Assembly: GCF_904849725.1 (NCBI RefSeq)
Contig: NC_058521.1
Span: 97,822,244-97,886,243, forward strand
Direction of reading: 5' to 3'
DNA: 64,000 nucleotides
From: Hordeum vulgare subsp. vulgare
Lineage: Eukaryota; Streptophyta; Magnoliopsida; Poales; Poaceae
This document shows positions 20,011-33,200 of this stretch, piece after piece; the first letter of the stretch is position 1; each line of letters opens with the position of its first letter. The translations under genes were made by a program, and so were the position numbers. The notes under the pieces are model-generated. The model was not told where the DNA came from. It worked only from the letters and a program-made list of their open reading frames with translations, and did no database searches.

Positions 20011-21205
20011 TTGACAGGGGGGGGGGGGTTGTTGAATAGGCAACTACCAATTTTTAGCATTGCTTAACAAATTAGATTTATCAACAAATAAGTTGTCTAG
20101 ATATGAAACTAGGTAAACAACCTATATGATGCTCGCAATAACAACAACACAAGCAAGCAAATGATACAACACAAATAAAGCCTGCACCAAGTAAAGGTAA
20201 TAAGTAACCACAAGTGGAGTCGGTGAAGACGCGAATGTGCTACCGAATTTCCTTCCCTTTGATGGGAAGTATGTCTCCGTTGAAGCGGCATGGAGGCACA
20301 ATGCTCACCAACAAGCCACTAGGGCCACCGTATTCTCCTCATGCCCTCACACAATGCGAGATGTCGTGATTCCACAAGTGGTGCCCTTGAAGGTGACAAC
20401 CGAACCATTACAAAAAAGGTTGGGGCAATCTCCATAACTTAATTGGAGGCTCCCAACACCACCTTAACCATCTAGGGTGCTCAAACACCCAAGAGTAACA
20501 AGATCTGCAAGGGATTAGTGGGGGGAATTGAATTTATCTTGGTGAAAGTGTAGATCGGGGCCCTCTCAACCAAACCATAGAGGACCAACAAGTTTTGTTG
20601 GATACTGAGAGAGATCAGGCGAAAATGGAGCTTTGAGCAACAATGGAGTTTGGGGGGAGGAAGAGGTGAGTCTTCTTGCAGAAGAAGACCTCCTATTTGT
20701 AGTGGGAAGGGACCCAACCGTTATCCCGCTCACAACCCGCACATAAGCGATACTACCGCTTGGGCGGAAGTACTCGTAGAGCAGTGCAATGGCACGGAGC
20801 CACGAGGCGGTAGTGCCGCCGGAGCGGTACTACTGCTCGCCCCAGCGGTACTACCACCGGGGTTGCAGCTCAAGAGCCCTAAGAGGCAGGGCGGAATAGG
20901 GGATGGTGGCAGTACCGTAACAACGCTAGTACCACTCAAGAGAGTGATACTACGGCTTACAAGCCATAGTGCTGCGTACCCACTACCGCCCTACCAACGC
21001 TGAGAGCGTTACAGGTCCAAAAGAAGGCGGAAGTGGAGCGGTAGTGGATGGCGGTAGTAACACTTGTAAGCGGTACTATCACTCATACTACCGTTCCACT
21101 CACGTGCAAACCTCACACGAAAAGTTGAGTCCCAAGAAGCAGCGGTAGTACACGCGGTACTCAACAGTAGTACTACTGTTTCTAGAGCGGTACTGCCGCT
21201 TTAGG
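20011..21205 (-). repeat. Sirevirus/Maximus-like LTR fragment (minus strand)
   Basis: It starts with a run of 12 G (20017-20028) followed by 'ttgttgaataggcaac', the inverted end signature also seen at 59172-59205. Downstream it carries the text of a long copia LTR and then a block rich in GCGGTA/TACCGC words. It has no coding sequence and is truncated on the right. Confidence 0.5.
20735..21205. repeat. GCGGTAGTACCGC-type palindromic repeat block
   Basis: Words such as 'tactaccgc', 'gcggtagt', 'agcggtact' and their complements recur more than fifteen times in about 470 bp, often back to back, giving many overlapping small palindromes. From memory this pattern is found in Sirevirus LTRs of Triticeae. 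Confidence 0.65.
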
Positions 21206-22203
21206 CCTTCACGACTCACTCGCAACCTTGAGCCCATTCTTCCTCATGATGATCTTGTCACGGCCGCAGGCCTTCTTTTCTACCTCACGAGCCCTGTACT
21301 AACCCTCAGCCTCAATATAAGACAACTTATTCATCTTCTTCTTGAGCTTCTTAGCCCAAGATGACTCTAATGCACTACCCTCGTCGTCGACCCCGCCGGA
21401 GCTCCACGCCGCCATGGTAAGCCCCTGATCACACCACCATCGTTGGATCTGAGTTAGACGTCCAACATTAGATTGATTAAATTTTTTATTTTGCCGAACC
21501 CTTTTTTTAGAGTTCGGACATCCGCTCGTTTAGTTTCCATACGCACACCCCTGGACCAACCACAAAGCACCGCGTGTACACCATGTCCTTTAGTTACATT
21601 TTTTCTTTTTCTGTTTTAGTTCCAATTTCAGAATTAGTTCTTTTTTTAGAATTTCTATATCTATTATGTTTTAATAATTTTTTGAGCGAATCTTTTTGAT
21701 TTAGGTCACAAAAATTATGAAGTTTCTGTTAGTGCCTTTAGTTTTCAAATTTGAGGAGTTTGAATTTGAATTCAAATAGATTTGCTTAAAATGTTGTTTT
21801 GTTAATAACTTGAGTTTAAAAATAGGTGTTTAGTTGATTCTTTTTGCTACTCGTCACTTGTGACTTTATTTATTAGTAGGTTTAACTTGAGAAATTTTAA
21901 ATTATTTTAAATTAGGGCTTTAAACCAAAAATACCACTATTTTGTTATGATTGTTTGAGCCTTTAATTTATTTTCGTTTTAAATAGTTTTAATTTAATTC
22001 CTTTGCGACTTGTTTGAGTTTTTGAAGTTTTTGCTAGTAAATAGTAGCTTTTTAATAAAATTATTTTTATTTTAGTTTGTGTTACTTTGAGCTTGATTTG
22101 TATGGAATCAATTCTAGTTCAGTAAATAACTTGAAATTTATTTCAATGCTAATTAAATTCTCTTGGAAAATAATTTTCAATAACTTGTTTTGTAAGCTTT
22201 AAC
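21206..22203. other. AT-rich intergenic stretch, nothing recognised
   Basis: The first 200 bp are mixed composition with 'gccgccatgg' near 21408. From about 21480 to 22203 the sequence is strongly AT-rich with many T runs. No ORF with similarity, no clear terminal repeats. Confidence 0.4.
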
Positions 22204-23281
22204 TGTTGGAAATATGCCCTAGAGGCAATGATAAAATAGTTATTATTATATTTCCTGTTTCAAGATAATCGTTTATTATCCATGCTATAATTGTATTGAA
22301 TGAAAACATAGATACACGTGTGGATACATAGACAAAACAATGTCCCTAGCAAGCCTCTAGTTGGCTAGCTAGTTGATCAAGGATAGTCAAGGTTTTCTGA
22401 CTATATGCAAGTGTTGTCACTTGATAACTGGATCACATCATTAGGAGAATCATGTGATGGACTAGACCCAAACTATGAATGTAGCATGTGATCGTGTCAT
22501 TCTGTTGCTATTGTTTTTTGCGTGTCAAGTATTTATTCCTATGACCATGAGATCATATAACTCACTGGCACCGGAGGAATGCCTTGTGTGTATCAAACGT
22601 GACAACGTAACTGGGTGACTATAAAGGTGCTCTACAGGTATCTCCGAAAGTTTCCGTTGAGTTAGTATGGATCAAAACTGGGATGTGTCACTTCGTGTGA
22701 CGGAGAGGTATCTCGGGGCCCACTCGGCAATACAACATCACAAACAAGCCTTGCAAGCAATGTGACTAAGTGTAAGTCACGGGATCTTGTATTACGGAAC
22801 GAGTAAAGAGACTTGCCGGTAATGGGATCGAAATAGGTATGCGGATACCGACGATCGCATCTCGGGCAAGTAACATACCGAAGGACAAAGGGAATAACAT
22901 ACGGGATTATATGAATCCTTCGCACTGAGGTTCAACCGATAAGATCTTCGTAGAATATGTAGGATCCAATATGGGCATCCAGGTCCCGTTATTGGATATT
23001 GACCAAGGAGTGTCTCGGGTCATGTCTACATAGTTCTCGAACCCGCAGGGTTAGCACACTTAAGGTTCGATGATGTTTTAGTATAGTTGAGCCATATGTG
23101 TGGTTACCGAATGTTGTTCGGAGTCCCGGATGAGATCACGGACGTCACGAGGGTTTTTGGAATGGTCCGGAAACAAAGATTGATATATAGGATGGTTTCA
23201 TTTGGTCACCGAAAAGTTTCGGGCATTTCCGACAGTCTACCGGGAGTGACGAATGGGTTCCGGGTGTTCATCGGGAGGGGC
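22204..23281 (+). repeat. Angela 5' LTR, piece 1
   Basis: It begins TGTTGGAAATATGCCCTAGA, the classic Angela/BARE/WIS LTR start. It ends at the insertion site of the Athila-type element, whose target duplication GGGGC occupies 23277-23281 and 40539-40543. Confidence 0.85.
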
Positions 23282-24836
23282 TGATACGTCTCCAATGTAT
23301 CTATAATTTTTGATGCTTTCATGCTATTATCTTGTCAAACTTTGGATGTTTTGTATGCCTTATATATATTTTTTTGGGACTAACTTATTAACTCAGTGCC
23401 AAGTGCCAGTTCCTGTTTTTTCCATGTTTTTGACCCGTTTCAGAGGAGATTTTGAAACGGAGTCCAAACGGAATAAAATCCCCGAAAAGATTTTTTCCGT
23501 AACGGAAGAAGATGAGGAGACTTGAGGACCAAGGCAGGGGAGCCCTAGGGGCCCCACAAGCCCCCATCCCGCGGCCAGGGGGGAGGCCACGACCCTCAGG
23601 CTTTTGGGCCCCCTGGATCTCCTATGCCCCAGGTTTTGCGCCTATATATTCCCATAAATTCCATAAAAAATCAGGAGATCATCGAAAGTACTTTTCCGTC
23701 GCCGCAAGCAAGTCTCCGCAAGATCCCATCTGGGGCACTTTCTGGTGCCCTGCCGGAGGGGGGATTCAGATATGGAGGGCTTCTTCATCTACACCATGAC
23801 CTCTCCGATGATGCGTGAGTAGTTCACCATAGACCTATGGGTCCATAGCTAGTAACTAGATGGCTTCTTCTCTCTCTTGGATCTTCAATACAAAGTTCTC
23901 CATGATCTTCATGGAGATCTATCCGATGTAATCTTCTTTTGCAGTGTGTTTGTCGAGATCCGACGAATTGTGGATTTATGATCAGATTATCTACGAATCT
24001 TATTTGAGTTTCTTTTGATCTCTCTTATGCATGATTTCATATCCTTGTAATTCTCTTCGAGTTGTGGGTTTTGTTTGTCCAACTAGATCTATGATTCTTG
24101 CAATGGGAGAAGTGCTTGGTTTTGGGTTCATACCGTGCGGTGACCTCACCCAGTGACAGAAGGGGTAGCGAGGCACGCATCGTGTTGTTGCTATCAAGGG
24201 TAAAAAGATGGGGTTTTGATCATTGGTTTGAGATTATCCTTCTACATCATGTCATCTTGCTTAAGGCGTTACTCTGTTCGTCATGAACTCAATACACTAG
24301 ACGCATGCTGGATAGCGGTTGATGTGTGGAGTAATAGTAGTAGATGCAGAAAGTATCGGTCTACTTGTCTCGGACGTGATGCCTATATGTATGATCATTG
24401 CCTTTGATATCGTCATGATTTTGCGCGGTTCTATTAATTTCTCGACAGTAATTTGTTCACCCACCGTGATATTTTCTATTTTGAGAGAAGCCTCTAGTGA
24501 ACACTATGGCCCTCGGGTCTACTCCACACCATTTTTTTAGCCTTACACCTTTTTCGTTGCACTTTCCGCCTTCAGATCTCACTTTGCAAACAATCTTGAA
24601 GGGATTGACAACCCCTTTGAAGCATTGGGTGCAAGCTCGTTTGTGTTTGCGCACGTACTCTGGACTTGACGAGACCCTCCTACTGGATCGATACCTTGGT
24701 TCTCAAACTGAGGGAAATACTTACTGCTCCTGTGCTGCATCACTCTTTCCTCTTCAAGGGAAAAACCGACGCAAACAAGAGAAGTAGCAAGAAGAATTCC
24801 TAGCGTTGCCGGGGAAGGACTTTTGTTGCCGTAGCA
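23282..24836 (+). repeat. 5' LTR of the gag-pro element
   Basis: 1,555 bp, TGATACGTCTCC ... GTAGCA. TATATATT at about 23643 is the promoter candidate. The last 50 bp include a primer-binding-site-like phrase (24801-24813, TAGCGTTGCCGGGGA-like), which lies inside the LTR, not after it; the mobilised boundary is fixed by the target duplication and by the 3' LTR copy. Confidence 0.85.
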
Positions 24837-24846
24837 GAAGAATTTT

Positions 24847-24864
24847 TGGCGCCGTTGCCGGGGA
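24847..24864 (+). promoter_or_regulatory. Primer-binding site, tRNA-Asp
   Basis: TGGCGCCGTTGCCGGGGA is a perfect 18-base complement to the 3' end (with CCA) of plant tRNA-Asp as I know it. It starts 10 bp after the LTR end. Confidence 0.85.
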
Positions 24865-25069
24865 GGAAGATCAAGTCAAGAACTCATCCAAGTAAGTGCC
24901 GCAAACTCATCTCTTGCATTTAGTTTGTTTGCCAGTTGCCTCTCGTTTTCCTCTCCCCCACTTCACCAATTTTCCTTTTTCGTTTGCCTTTTTCGTTTGC
25001 CTTTTCGTTCGCCCTTTTTCTCGCTTGATCTCTGTTCGCTTGTGTGCTTACTTCCTTGAAGAAGTCACC

Positions 25070-26951
25070 ATGAATGAAAACACCAAACTTTGTGACTTCT
25101 CGAATACCAATAATAATAATTTTATTAGTAGTCCGATTGCTCCCGCCACTAGTGCGAAGTCATACGAAATCAATGCCGCTTTGCTGAATCTTGTTATGAA
25201 AGAGCATTTCTCCGGCCTTCCTAGTGAAGATGCCGCATCCCATAGCAATACCTTCATGGAGCTTTGCGATATGCAAAAGAAGAAGGATGTGGATAATGAC
25301 GTGATTAAATTGAAGCTTCTTCCTTTCTCGTTGCGAGATCGCGCAAAAACTTGGTTTTCTTCGTTGCTCAAAAATAGTATCGTTTCTTGGGATAAGTGCA
25401 AAGATGCTTATATATCCAAGTATTTTCCGCCGGCTAAGATCATCTCTCTCCGTAATGATATCATGAATTTCAAGCAACTTGATCATGAACATGTTGCACA
25501 ATCTTGGGAGAGAATGAAATTAATGATTAGAAATTGTCCCGATCATGGCTTGAGTCTTTGGATGATTATTCAAATCTTTTACGTTGGCTTGAATTTCGCT
25601 TCCAGAAATATCTTGGACTCCGTCTCAGGTGGAACGTTCATGGAAATCACGTTAGGGGAAGCCACAAAGCTCCTAGACAACATCATGACGAACTACTCTC
25701 AGTGGCACACTGAAAGGTCACCTACTAGTAAGAAGGTACATGCTATAGAAGAAATTAACTCGTTGAGTGCTAAGATGGACGAGTTAATGAATTTGGTTGC
25801 TAGTAGAAGTGCTCCTTTGGATCCTAATGATATTCTCTTGTCTTCTTTGATTGAGAGTAGCAACGCTAGCTTGGATGTTAATTTTGTTGGTAGGAATAAC
25901 TTTGGCAACAACAATGCTTTTAGAGGAAACTATGTTCCTAGGCCTTTTCGTAGTAACTCCTCCAATAATTTTGGCAACTCCTACAACAATACTCATGGAA
26001 ATTACAATAGATTACCCTCTGATCTAGAGAGTAATATCAAAGAGTTCGTCAACTCTAAAAAGATTTTCAATGCGTCCATAGAGGAAAAGCCACTCAAAAT
26101 TGACGATTTGGCTAAGAGCATTGATAGAATGTCTAGTGATGTTGATGCTTTGAAAGTTAGATGTTCTCCTCCCAAATCAACATGGATGAAACTTTGAAAG
26201 CTATGCGTGTTTCCATGATTGAGAGCCAAGAAAGAACCGCCCAAATTCGTGCTAGACATGAATGGCTTAAAAAGGCGTGTTCTCGTGATGAGAATCACGA
26301 AGATCTTAAAGTGCTTGGTGTGACTCCCATTGAATCCTTGTTTTCTTGTGTCAAACCTAATTATTATGGGGCTGGATATGAATCCACTTTGGTTGAAAAG
26401 TGCCCCAATGATTCGGAGTCCATCTATCTTGATGCTAAAAGCATTGAAAGTGGAGTAGAAGATGTTAAAACTTTGAGTACTAATGAAATTACTACCATGG
26501 ATTTCAAGGAATTCAATTATGATAGTTGCTCCTTTATTGAATGCATTTCTTTGATGCAATCCATGTTAAACTCTCCACACGCTTATAGCCAAAACAAGGC
26601 CTTTACCGATCATATCGTCGAAGCTATGATAAAATCTCTTGAAGAGAAACTTGAATTGGAAGTCTCTATCCCTAGAAAGCTTCATGATGAGTGGGAACCT
26701 ACCATCAAAATCAAAATAAAAAACTATGAATGCAATGCTTTGTGTGATTTGGGTGCTAGTGTTTCCGTGATTCTAAAGTCTTTATGTGATGTTCTGGGTT
26801 TTAATGAGATTGAAGAGTGTTCTCTTAATTTGCATCTTGCGAATTCTACTGTCAAGAAACCCACGGGAAGGATCAATGATGTTCTTATTATTGCAAATAG
26901 GAACTATGTACCCGTGGATTTCATTGTGCTTGACATTGATTGCAATCCTGC
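25070..26951 (+). pseudogene. gag-protease of the Athila-type element, 5' part
   Basis: ATG 25070 gives MNENTKLCDFSNTNNNN. The retrotransposon gag domain lies at about residues 45-200 (RDRAKTWFSSL, SKYFPPAKIISLRNDIMNF, ESWERMK-like and CPDHGLSLWMIIQIFYVGL), followed by an Asn/Gly/Arg-rich tail (FGNNNAFRGNYVPRPFRSN). No CCHC knuckle is seen. That frame stops at 26195-26197, and the protein continues one frame over from about 26161, so there is a frameshift. The second part ends with an aspartic protease (active site CDLGASVSVI near 26740). It is cut at 26951 by the inserted chromovirus; the final codons lie at 36148-36231. Gag packages the RNA and the protease matures it. An upstream in-frame extension to 24896 is taken as leader. 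Confidence 0.75.
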
Positions 26952-29788
26952 TGTAACATCCCAATTTTCCTAAATTCGGATGTTAATAGATCATTCATAT
27001 ACATCTCATATTTTTATGCATTATTTGTTCTTCGGAAAATTTTATTCATTTTGCAACTTCGGGCAATTTATTGGAGTGGAGATAATATGACTTCTCCCGT
27101 GTGAAATAAAAAGTTCATGATGTTTAAAATGTCATTTGGAGTTATCGTTTTGGTTTCGCAAATTTTATAATGCCCAAAATTATTTTTAGTTAAGTTTTTA
27201 AATGCTATTTGTGTGGCCTATTGCATTAAAACTATTTTCAAAATATTTGCATTAGGTGGAACTAGGTTTCCTTTAGTATTTATTAGGATGTTTATTTTAT
27301 GCTTATATATATATATATATCTATATTAGTTTTTAATATATGTATCTATATATACCTATATATATATACTACTATATGCGTTTGTTTCTAATATACGTAT
27401 GTATTTTTGTATACGTATATTATCGTTATTATTTTCTCTGGTTGTTTTTCTTTAATATATATATATATATATATTATATTTTAATAATTTTTATTTTTGT
27501 ATATTTTACTTAAAAAAATATGGGCCTAGCCAGCTGGCTAAGCCAGCCAGCCCGGCCAGCACCACGTGCGCCACTGGCCATCCCACGAGCCAACCGAGCC
27601 AGGCACAGCACCGAGCCAGCCCCACATGCCCCAGGTGGCCAGGCTCCACCGAGCTATCCTAGCGCAGCCAGCAGCTAGCCAGTTGACCGAGCCCCATCTA
27701 ATTTTATTTTTTTTTCTTTTGTTTTCTCCTGCCCAAGATTCGCCAAGGACTCCCCAGTTCCTGTCCCGAGCCGGACCAGGAGATTGCTCCTTTTCCCAAA
27801 CCGAGTCGCCCCAGGTTTCCTCGCGATAAAGCCCCAGGCTCAGAAGCCCTTGCTCCCGATTCGCACAGCGCCGCCGCCTCGCACGCATAGCAGCCTCGAG
27901 CATCGCAGGAACACGCCGCGCACGTCCGAGTTCGTCCGTGTTCGTCGGAGTTCGCGGAGCCACCGTCACCGGAGTCCGTTCGACCGCGACCGGAGCACCA
28001 TTGGAAGAGCCACACCGAGACGGTTCCGTTTTTCCCCGCTGTTCGTGGTGAGAACACACGCACGAGCGATTCATCAAGTCCTGATGAACAGCTTCAGGAC
28101 GAAATTCAATCTGTTTTTAATCTGTTTTAGCTGTGTCAGATTCTCGGTATAATTTTGAAACGCGTTTATCTTTTTACTCGTAACTCCGATTCAGGAAATT
28201 CTTTTTCCTGTGATCTCGTATTGATGAGTAGAACATGTTAGAACCAGTAGTTTTCAGTTTTACGAAAATTTATTTTTTGTTAAAACAGATTATTTTAAAC
28301 CTACCGGAGGCCATATTTTGCAAACCGTAAATCTGATTTAGTTGATTCTTTTTGCGTTGTCATCGTATCAGCATGTAGATGATTTTATATCTGCTGCCAT
28401 GCTATTTATGCTTTGGTTTTAAACAAGTTGTTTTATTGCCGATGATTTTATTTGGTGTTATTTGATTGTGGTGATTGATTGGTGTGATTGTTTGCAACGT
28501 GTAGATTGTGCGGAGTGCGACGCAAACTATTGTCAGGAGTGTGACCTTCTGAATCAGAATCAAGTCAAGTTACATGTTGATCATCCTTTACCTATTATTT
28601 TTCTATGCATGTAGTATTATACCACCCTATGAAAATTATGCATGTATAGGAAGATTATTATTGCTATGCTATTGAGCTATATCCCCTCGTCATTGGAGAT
28701 CGTGCTAGATATATTTTTGCTATGCTATGTAGACGGGGATTGGTTCCTGTATTCATTGAGATTATGTGAGGATTACTACAAAATAAATTGAGTAGTAATT
28801 CAGGATATAATACACCTCTGGGCGGATATGGTATTGCTGGGTGGTTTCAAGAACATCATGGTTTCTACCCTCTGAATGTAAGTGGAATGCCGCCCAGGTT
28901 CAAAAAGATCAAACAAACTTAGTGACTAGTAGCTTCCTTGTGCGACCACTGGCTATTATGGGCTCTGGCTTAGTTGATCAGTCGTGGAAACCTTACCCGG
29001 ATGTGCCAGCTGATGTAGCTATGATAGGTGGGATGGGCCTCCTGTGGGACTAGGTGACTGCTTCTGAAAGACTTCGTCTCAATCTTCGGGTTGGGTCCAG
29101 TGGGTACAACGTACTAACCTCTGCAGAGTGTATAAACTAATCATGCTTAGCCGTGTCCCCGGTTATGGACAATTTTGAGCAACTAGGCCAGTACAGTTGT
29201 TGGATGATCTTGACAGATGACGCACTTAATAAAACTTGATGGGAAACTTAATAATGGTAATAGGTTGGAGTTGGAGATGCCAATTCAACCATATGTGAGT
29301 ATTGTAGCAAACTAATTAAAACTTGACTATTAGGTAGCTATGAGGATAAAATCAGCTTTCTGCAAAATAACCATCAGCCTTTCTTTTGTTATACTATGCA
29401 TATACATGTAGGTCTGTTATATTTCTTTTCCTGTGTAACTTGCCAATACATTCAAAGTATTGACCTATATGGCTGCAACGTATCATGTTGCAGGATATTC
29501 AGACGAGGAGTAAGGTACCATTAGGGTCGCGAGTCTTCACACAACATCGCCAGTGGGCTATGATGGGACTCAACGTTATTATTCTGCTACTTTTCCGGTG
29601 TTTATTAGAATAAAGCTAGCTAAGTGCTATGCAGATTGTTATATTTTATAAATTCTGGATCATACGTTATTATAATTGATGCACTTGCTATTCTGGTTTT
29701 CATCTATACTGTGTGTGCTAGCAAGTCGATCCAGGGACTAGCATGGTAAAGCACAGAGACTCATATCCTTCGAGGTTTGGTCGTTACA
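26952..29788 (+). repeat. 5' LTR of the chromovirus (full length)
   Basis: 2,837 bp. It contains TA microsatellites (27304-27320, 27455-27474), a GC-rich block (about 27520-28080) without convincing coding potential, and then the part shared with the 3' LTR from 28817. Relative to the 3' LTR it has about 1,446 extra bp (about 27371-28816). Confidence 0.85.
27303..27475. repeat. TA/AT microsatellites in the chromovirus LTR
   Basis: Alternating TA runs lie at 27304-27320, 27357-27369 and 27455-27474. The equivalent run in the 3' LTR (35109-35174) is where that LTR's deletion begins. Confidence 0.8.
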
Positions 29789-29790
29789 GA

Positions 29791-29802
29791 TGGTATCAGA
29801 GC
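29791..29802 (+). promoter_or_regulatory. Primer-binding site, initiator tRNA-Met
   Basis: TGGTATCAGAGC, two bases after the LTR end at 29788, is the standard complement to plant initiator tRNA-Met, as expected for Tekay/Del elements. Confidence 0.85.
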
Positions 29803-30262
29803 AACACGTTGACTGTAGGTCATGACCCTAGAAAATGGATTAGAAAAGCCATAGGAGTGAAAATTTATTCTATACACTTTGTCTACATCTTACTCTTTCA
29901 TTAGACAACCACCCTAGTATCTTGACCAGCTTAAGTAGGAACTAGTGTTGAGACCACCACTTATCTTGTTTTATTTGCGCTATTAACGTGTTAGCGTATC
30001 TGATTATGCCCGCTTTGTGGCATGACGATACTAGGTTGCTTGCTTGATTGTTATTTTGCTTGTTTGTTAAACTAGGATCTTGTCGGAATTATTCGACTAT
30101 ATATATAGATATGTTTGATTATTGTTATGCTTGTTTGTGTTATTTGTTATGATGTTTTGTTGCCTCATATATATTACCTTGATCATAATATGCATATGGG
30201 TAGAATATCTATATTCCTTTAGACCTATTCTATCTATTTTCTTATCTATTCTTGCCCACCAG

Positions 30263-33200
30263 ATGCGGCCGAGACGTGAGCCTAGGGATGGGAATGCAGG
30301 AGCAGGCAACAATGATGGCAATGGCAATGATGCACCGCAATATGTGCGGCAGATACTTGAGGGACAAGGCCAGTTGATCCAGTTGCTTGCCCAGAGTTTG
30401 GCCAACAATAACAACAACAACCCACCGCCTCCGCCACCTATGGATATGCTCACTAGGTTCTTGAGGTTGAATCCTCAGAGGTTCTCCAGCAGCCCTGAAC
30501 CTATTATGGCGGATGATTGGCTTCGTTCTATTGGTAGGAACCTGCAGACCGTTGGATGCACTGATGCAGAGAGGGTGAGGTTTGCCTCACATCTATTGGA
30601 GGGTCCTGCCGCAGCTTGGTGGGACAACTACTTGGTCACCTATCCCATTGATACTATCACATGGGCGCAGTTTGAGGCAGCTTTCCGCGCCGCACATGTG
30701 TCTGCTGGCGCCATGAGTCTAAAGAAGAAGGAGTTTCGCAGCTTGCGTCAGGGAGGTCGCTCAGTTAATGAGTATGTGGAGGAGTTCAACAAACTTGCAC
30801 GTTATGCTCCTAATGATGTTAATACTGATGCAGCTAGACAAGAGAAGTTCTTGGAGGGCCTGAATGATGATTTGGGAGTTCAGTTGACTGTGGCCACTTT
30901 TGGCAATTATCAGGAGCTTGTTGATAAGGCTATTGTGCTTGAGGGAAAGCATCAGGCAATAGAGAATCGCAAGAGGAAGTATAGCAACAACAAGTTTAAT
31001 TCAGGACCACAGCAGAAGCCACGCACTTCATATCATAATCATGGAGGTAATGGACATCATCACCATGGAGGTAATGGGCATCATCATCATGGAGGTAATG
31101 GCCACAATCATAATGGCCACCATCATCATAATGGACACAAGGGCAATAATGGCAACAATAATGGTAATGGTAATGGAGGTAATAATAACCAGAACCGCCA
31201 GAATGTGCCAGTGCAGAGAGACCTTACACAGGTCCAGTGCTTCAAGTGCAGAAAGATGGGCCACTATTCCAATGCATGCCCAGAGAGCAATAATGGTAAT
31301 GGGAATTCTGGAGTCATCAAGCCAAACCCCTTTCAAAAGGGTCATGTCAACCACATTAATGTGGAGGAGGTCTATAATGAGCCAGAGGCAGTGATTGGTA
31401 AGTTTTTGATCAATTCAGTACCCGCTCTTGTTCTTTTTGATACTGGTGCATCGCATTAATTTATTTCAAGGGTATTCGTTGATAAACATGGATTGCCAAC
31501 CAAAACCCTTAGTATGCCTATTAGAGTGAGTTCCCCAGGAGCTGAGATGATAGCAGGTGTTGGTTGTCATCAGTTAAACTTGTCTATTGGGAAGCATGAG
31601 TTCCCTACAGATTTGATCATATTGAAGTCACAAGGTCTGGATATTATTTTGGGTATGGACTGGTTACAATTATATGAAGGAGTTATCGATTGTGCTAGTC
31701 GATCTATTTCTCCCAGTGCACCAGGAGGGAAGAGAATCAAATATGTATGTAAGTACCAACATAAGAGGATGCATGTGAACTCTGTTAAGGGGGGTAGCCT
31801 GGAAGAGGTGCCAGTTGTGAAGGATTATCCAGATGTGTTTCCGGAGGAGTTGCCAGGTATGCCACCAGATAGAGATATTGAGTTTCTTATTGATTTAATA
31901 CCTGGTACTGGACCTATTGCAAAGAGACCATACAGAATGCCTCCTCAAGAGTTGGAGGAATTGAAGAAGCAGTTGAGGGAGTTACAGGCACAAGGATTTA
32001 TTCGCCCAAGTTCATCACCTTGGGGAGCCCCTGTTTTGTTTGTGGAGAAGAAGGATGGAACCTTGAGGATGTGTATTGATTATCGTTCTCTGAATGAGGT
32101 AACCATTAAGAATAAGTATCCTTTGCCTATGATAAATGATCTGTTTGACCAGTTGGAGGGAGCTACTGTGTTTTCTAAGATTGATCTTCGTTCTGGTTAT
32201 CATCAATTAAAGATTCGTGAGCAAGATATTCCAAAGACTGCTTTCACTACGAGGTATGGGCTGTATGAGTATACTGTTATGTCATTTGGATTGACTAATG
32301 CCCCAGCATACTTCATGAATATGATGAACAAGGTGTTTATGGAGTTCTTGGATAAATCTGTGGTTGTTTTCATTGATGATATATTGGTGTTCTCCAAGAA
32401 TAAGCAAGAGCATGAAGTGCATCTGCATTTGGTGTTGGAGAAATTGAGGGAGCACGAGTTGTATGCCAAGTTCAGTAAATGTGAGTTTTGGCTGGATGAG
32501 GTAGCATTCCTTGGCCATGTTATATCAGGTAATGGAGTTGCAGTTGATCCATCCAAGGTTGCTGCTGTTACAGAGTGGGAGACACCCACGTGAGTTGGTG
32601 AGATTCGCAGCTTTTTGGGCTTAGCAGGTTATTATAGGAGGTTTATTGAGAATTTCTCAAAGATTGCAAAGCCTATGACTGAATTGTTGAAGAAGGGAAA
32701 TAAGTTTGTTTGGACTGATGATTGTGAAGCTAGCTTTCAGGAGTTGAAGCAACGTTTAGTCACAGCACCAGTCTTAACTTTGCCAGATATACATAAAGAC
32801 TTCCAGCTATATTGTGATGCTTCTCGTCAGGGACTTGGGAGTGTTTTGATGCAGGAAGGTAAAGTTGTTTCTTATGCTTCACGTCAGCTTAAGAATCATG
32901 AGCATAATTATCCTACACATGATTTGGAGTTAGCCTCAGTTGTGCATGCATTGAAAACTTGGAGGCATTATCTCGTTGGTAATCATTGTGATATATTTAC
33001 TGATCATAAGAGCTTGAAGTACATATTTACTCAGAGGGAGTTGAACCTTAGACAGAGGAGATGGTTGGAGCTTATTAAGGATTATGATTTGAATGTACAG
33101 TATCATCCTGGTAAGGCTAATGTTGTTGCTGATGCATTGAGTCGTAGGAGCCATGCTAATGCAATTGATATTGAGGATATGCCCCCGGAGTTATGTGAGC

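Noticed and set aside
20017..20028. Poly-G run as a possible sequencing artefact or G-quadruplex
   Set aside because: A G run at this place is the known end of this LTR type (compare 59182-59192); a single run cannot be judged further.
27538..28152. Overlapping long frames on both strands in a GC-rich block (up to 179 codons)
   Set aside because: They lie inside the chromovirus 5' LTR, show no domain, and overlap each other in opposite directions; GC-rich sequence has few stops. Treated as LTR sequence.
30122..30262. Hydrophobic N-terminal extension of the chromovirus gag that looks like a membrane segment
   Set aside because: It comes from a T-rich leader; the conserved protein starts at ATG 30263.
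32015..33154. Minus-strand frames within pol regions (also 34335-34526, 54100-54378)
   Set aside because: Antisense shadows of RT and integrase with no domain support.
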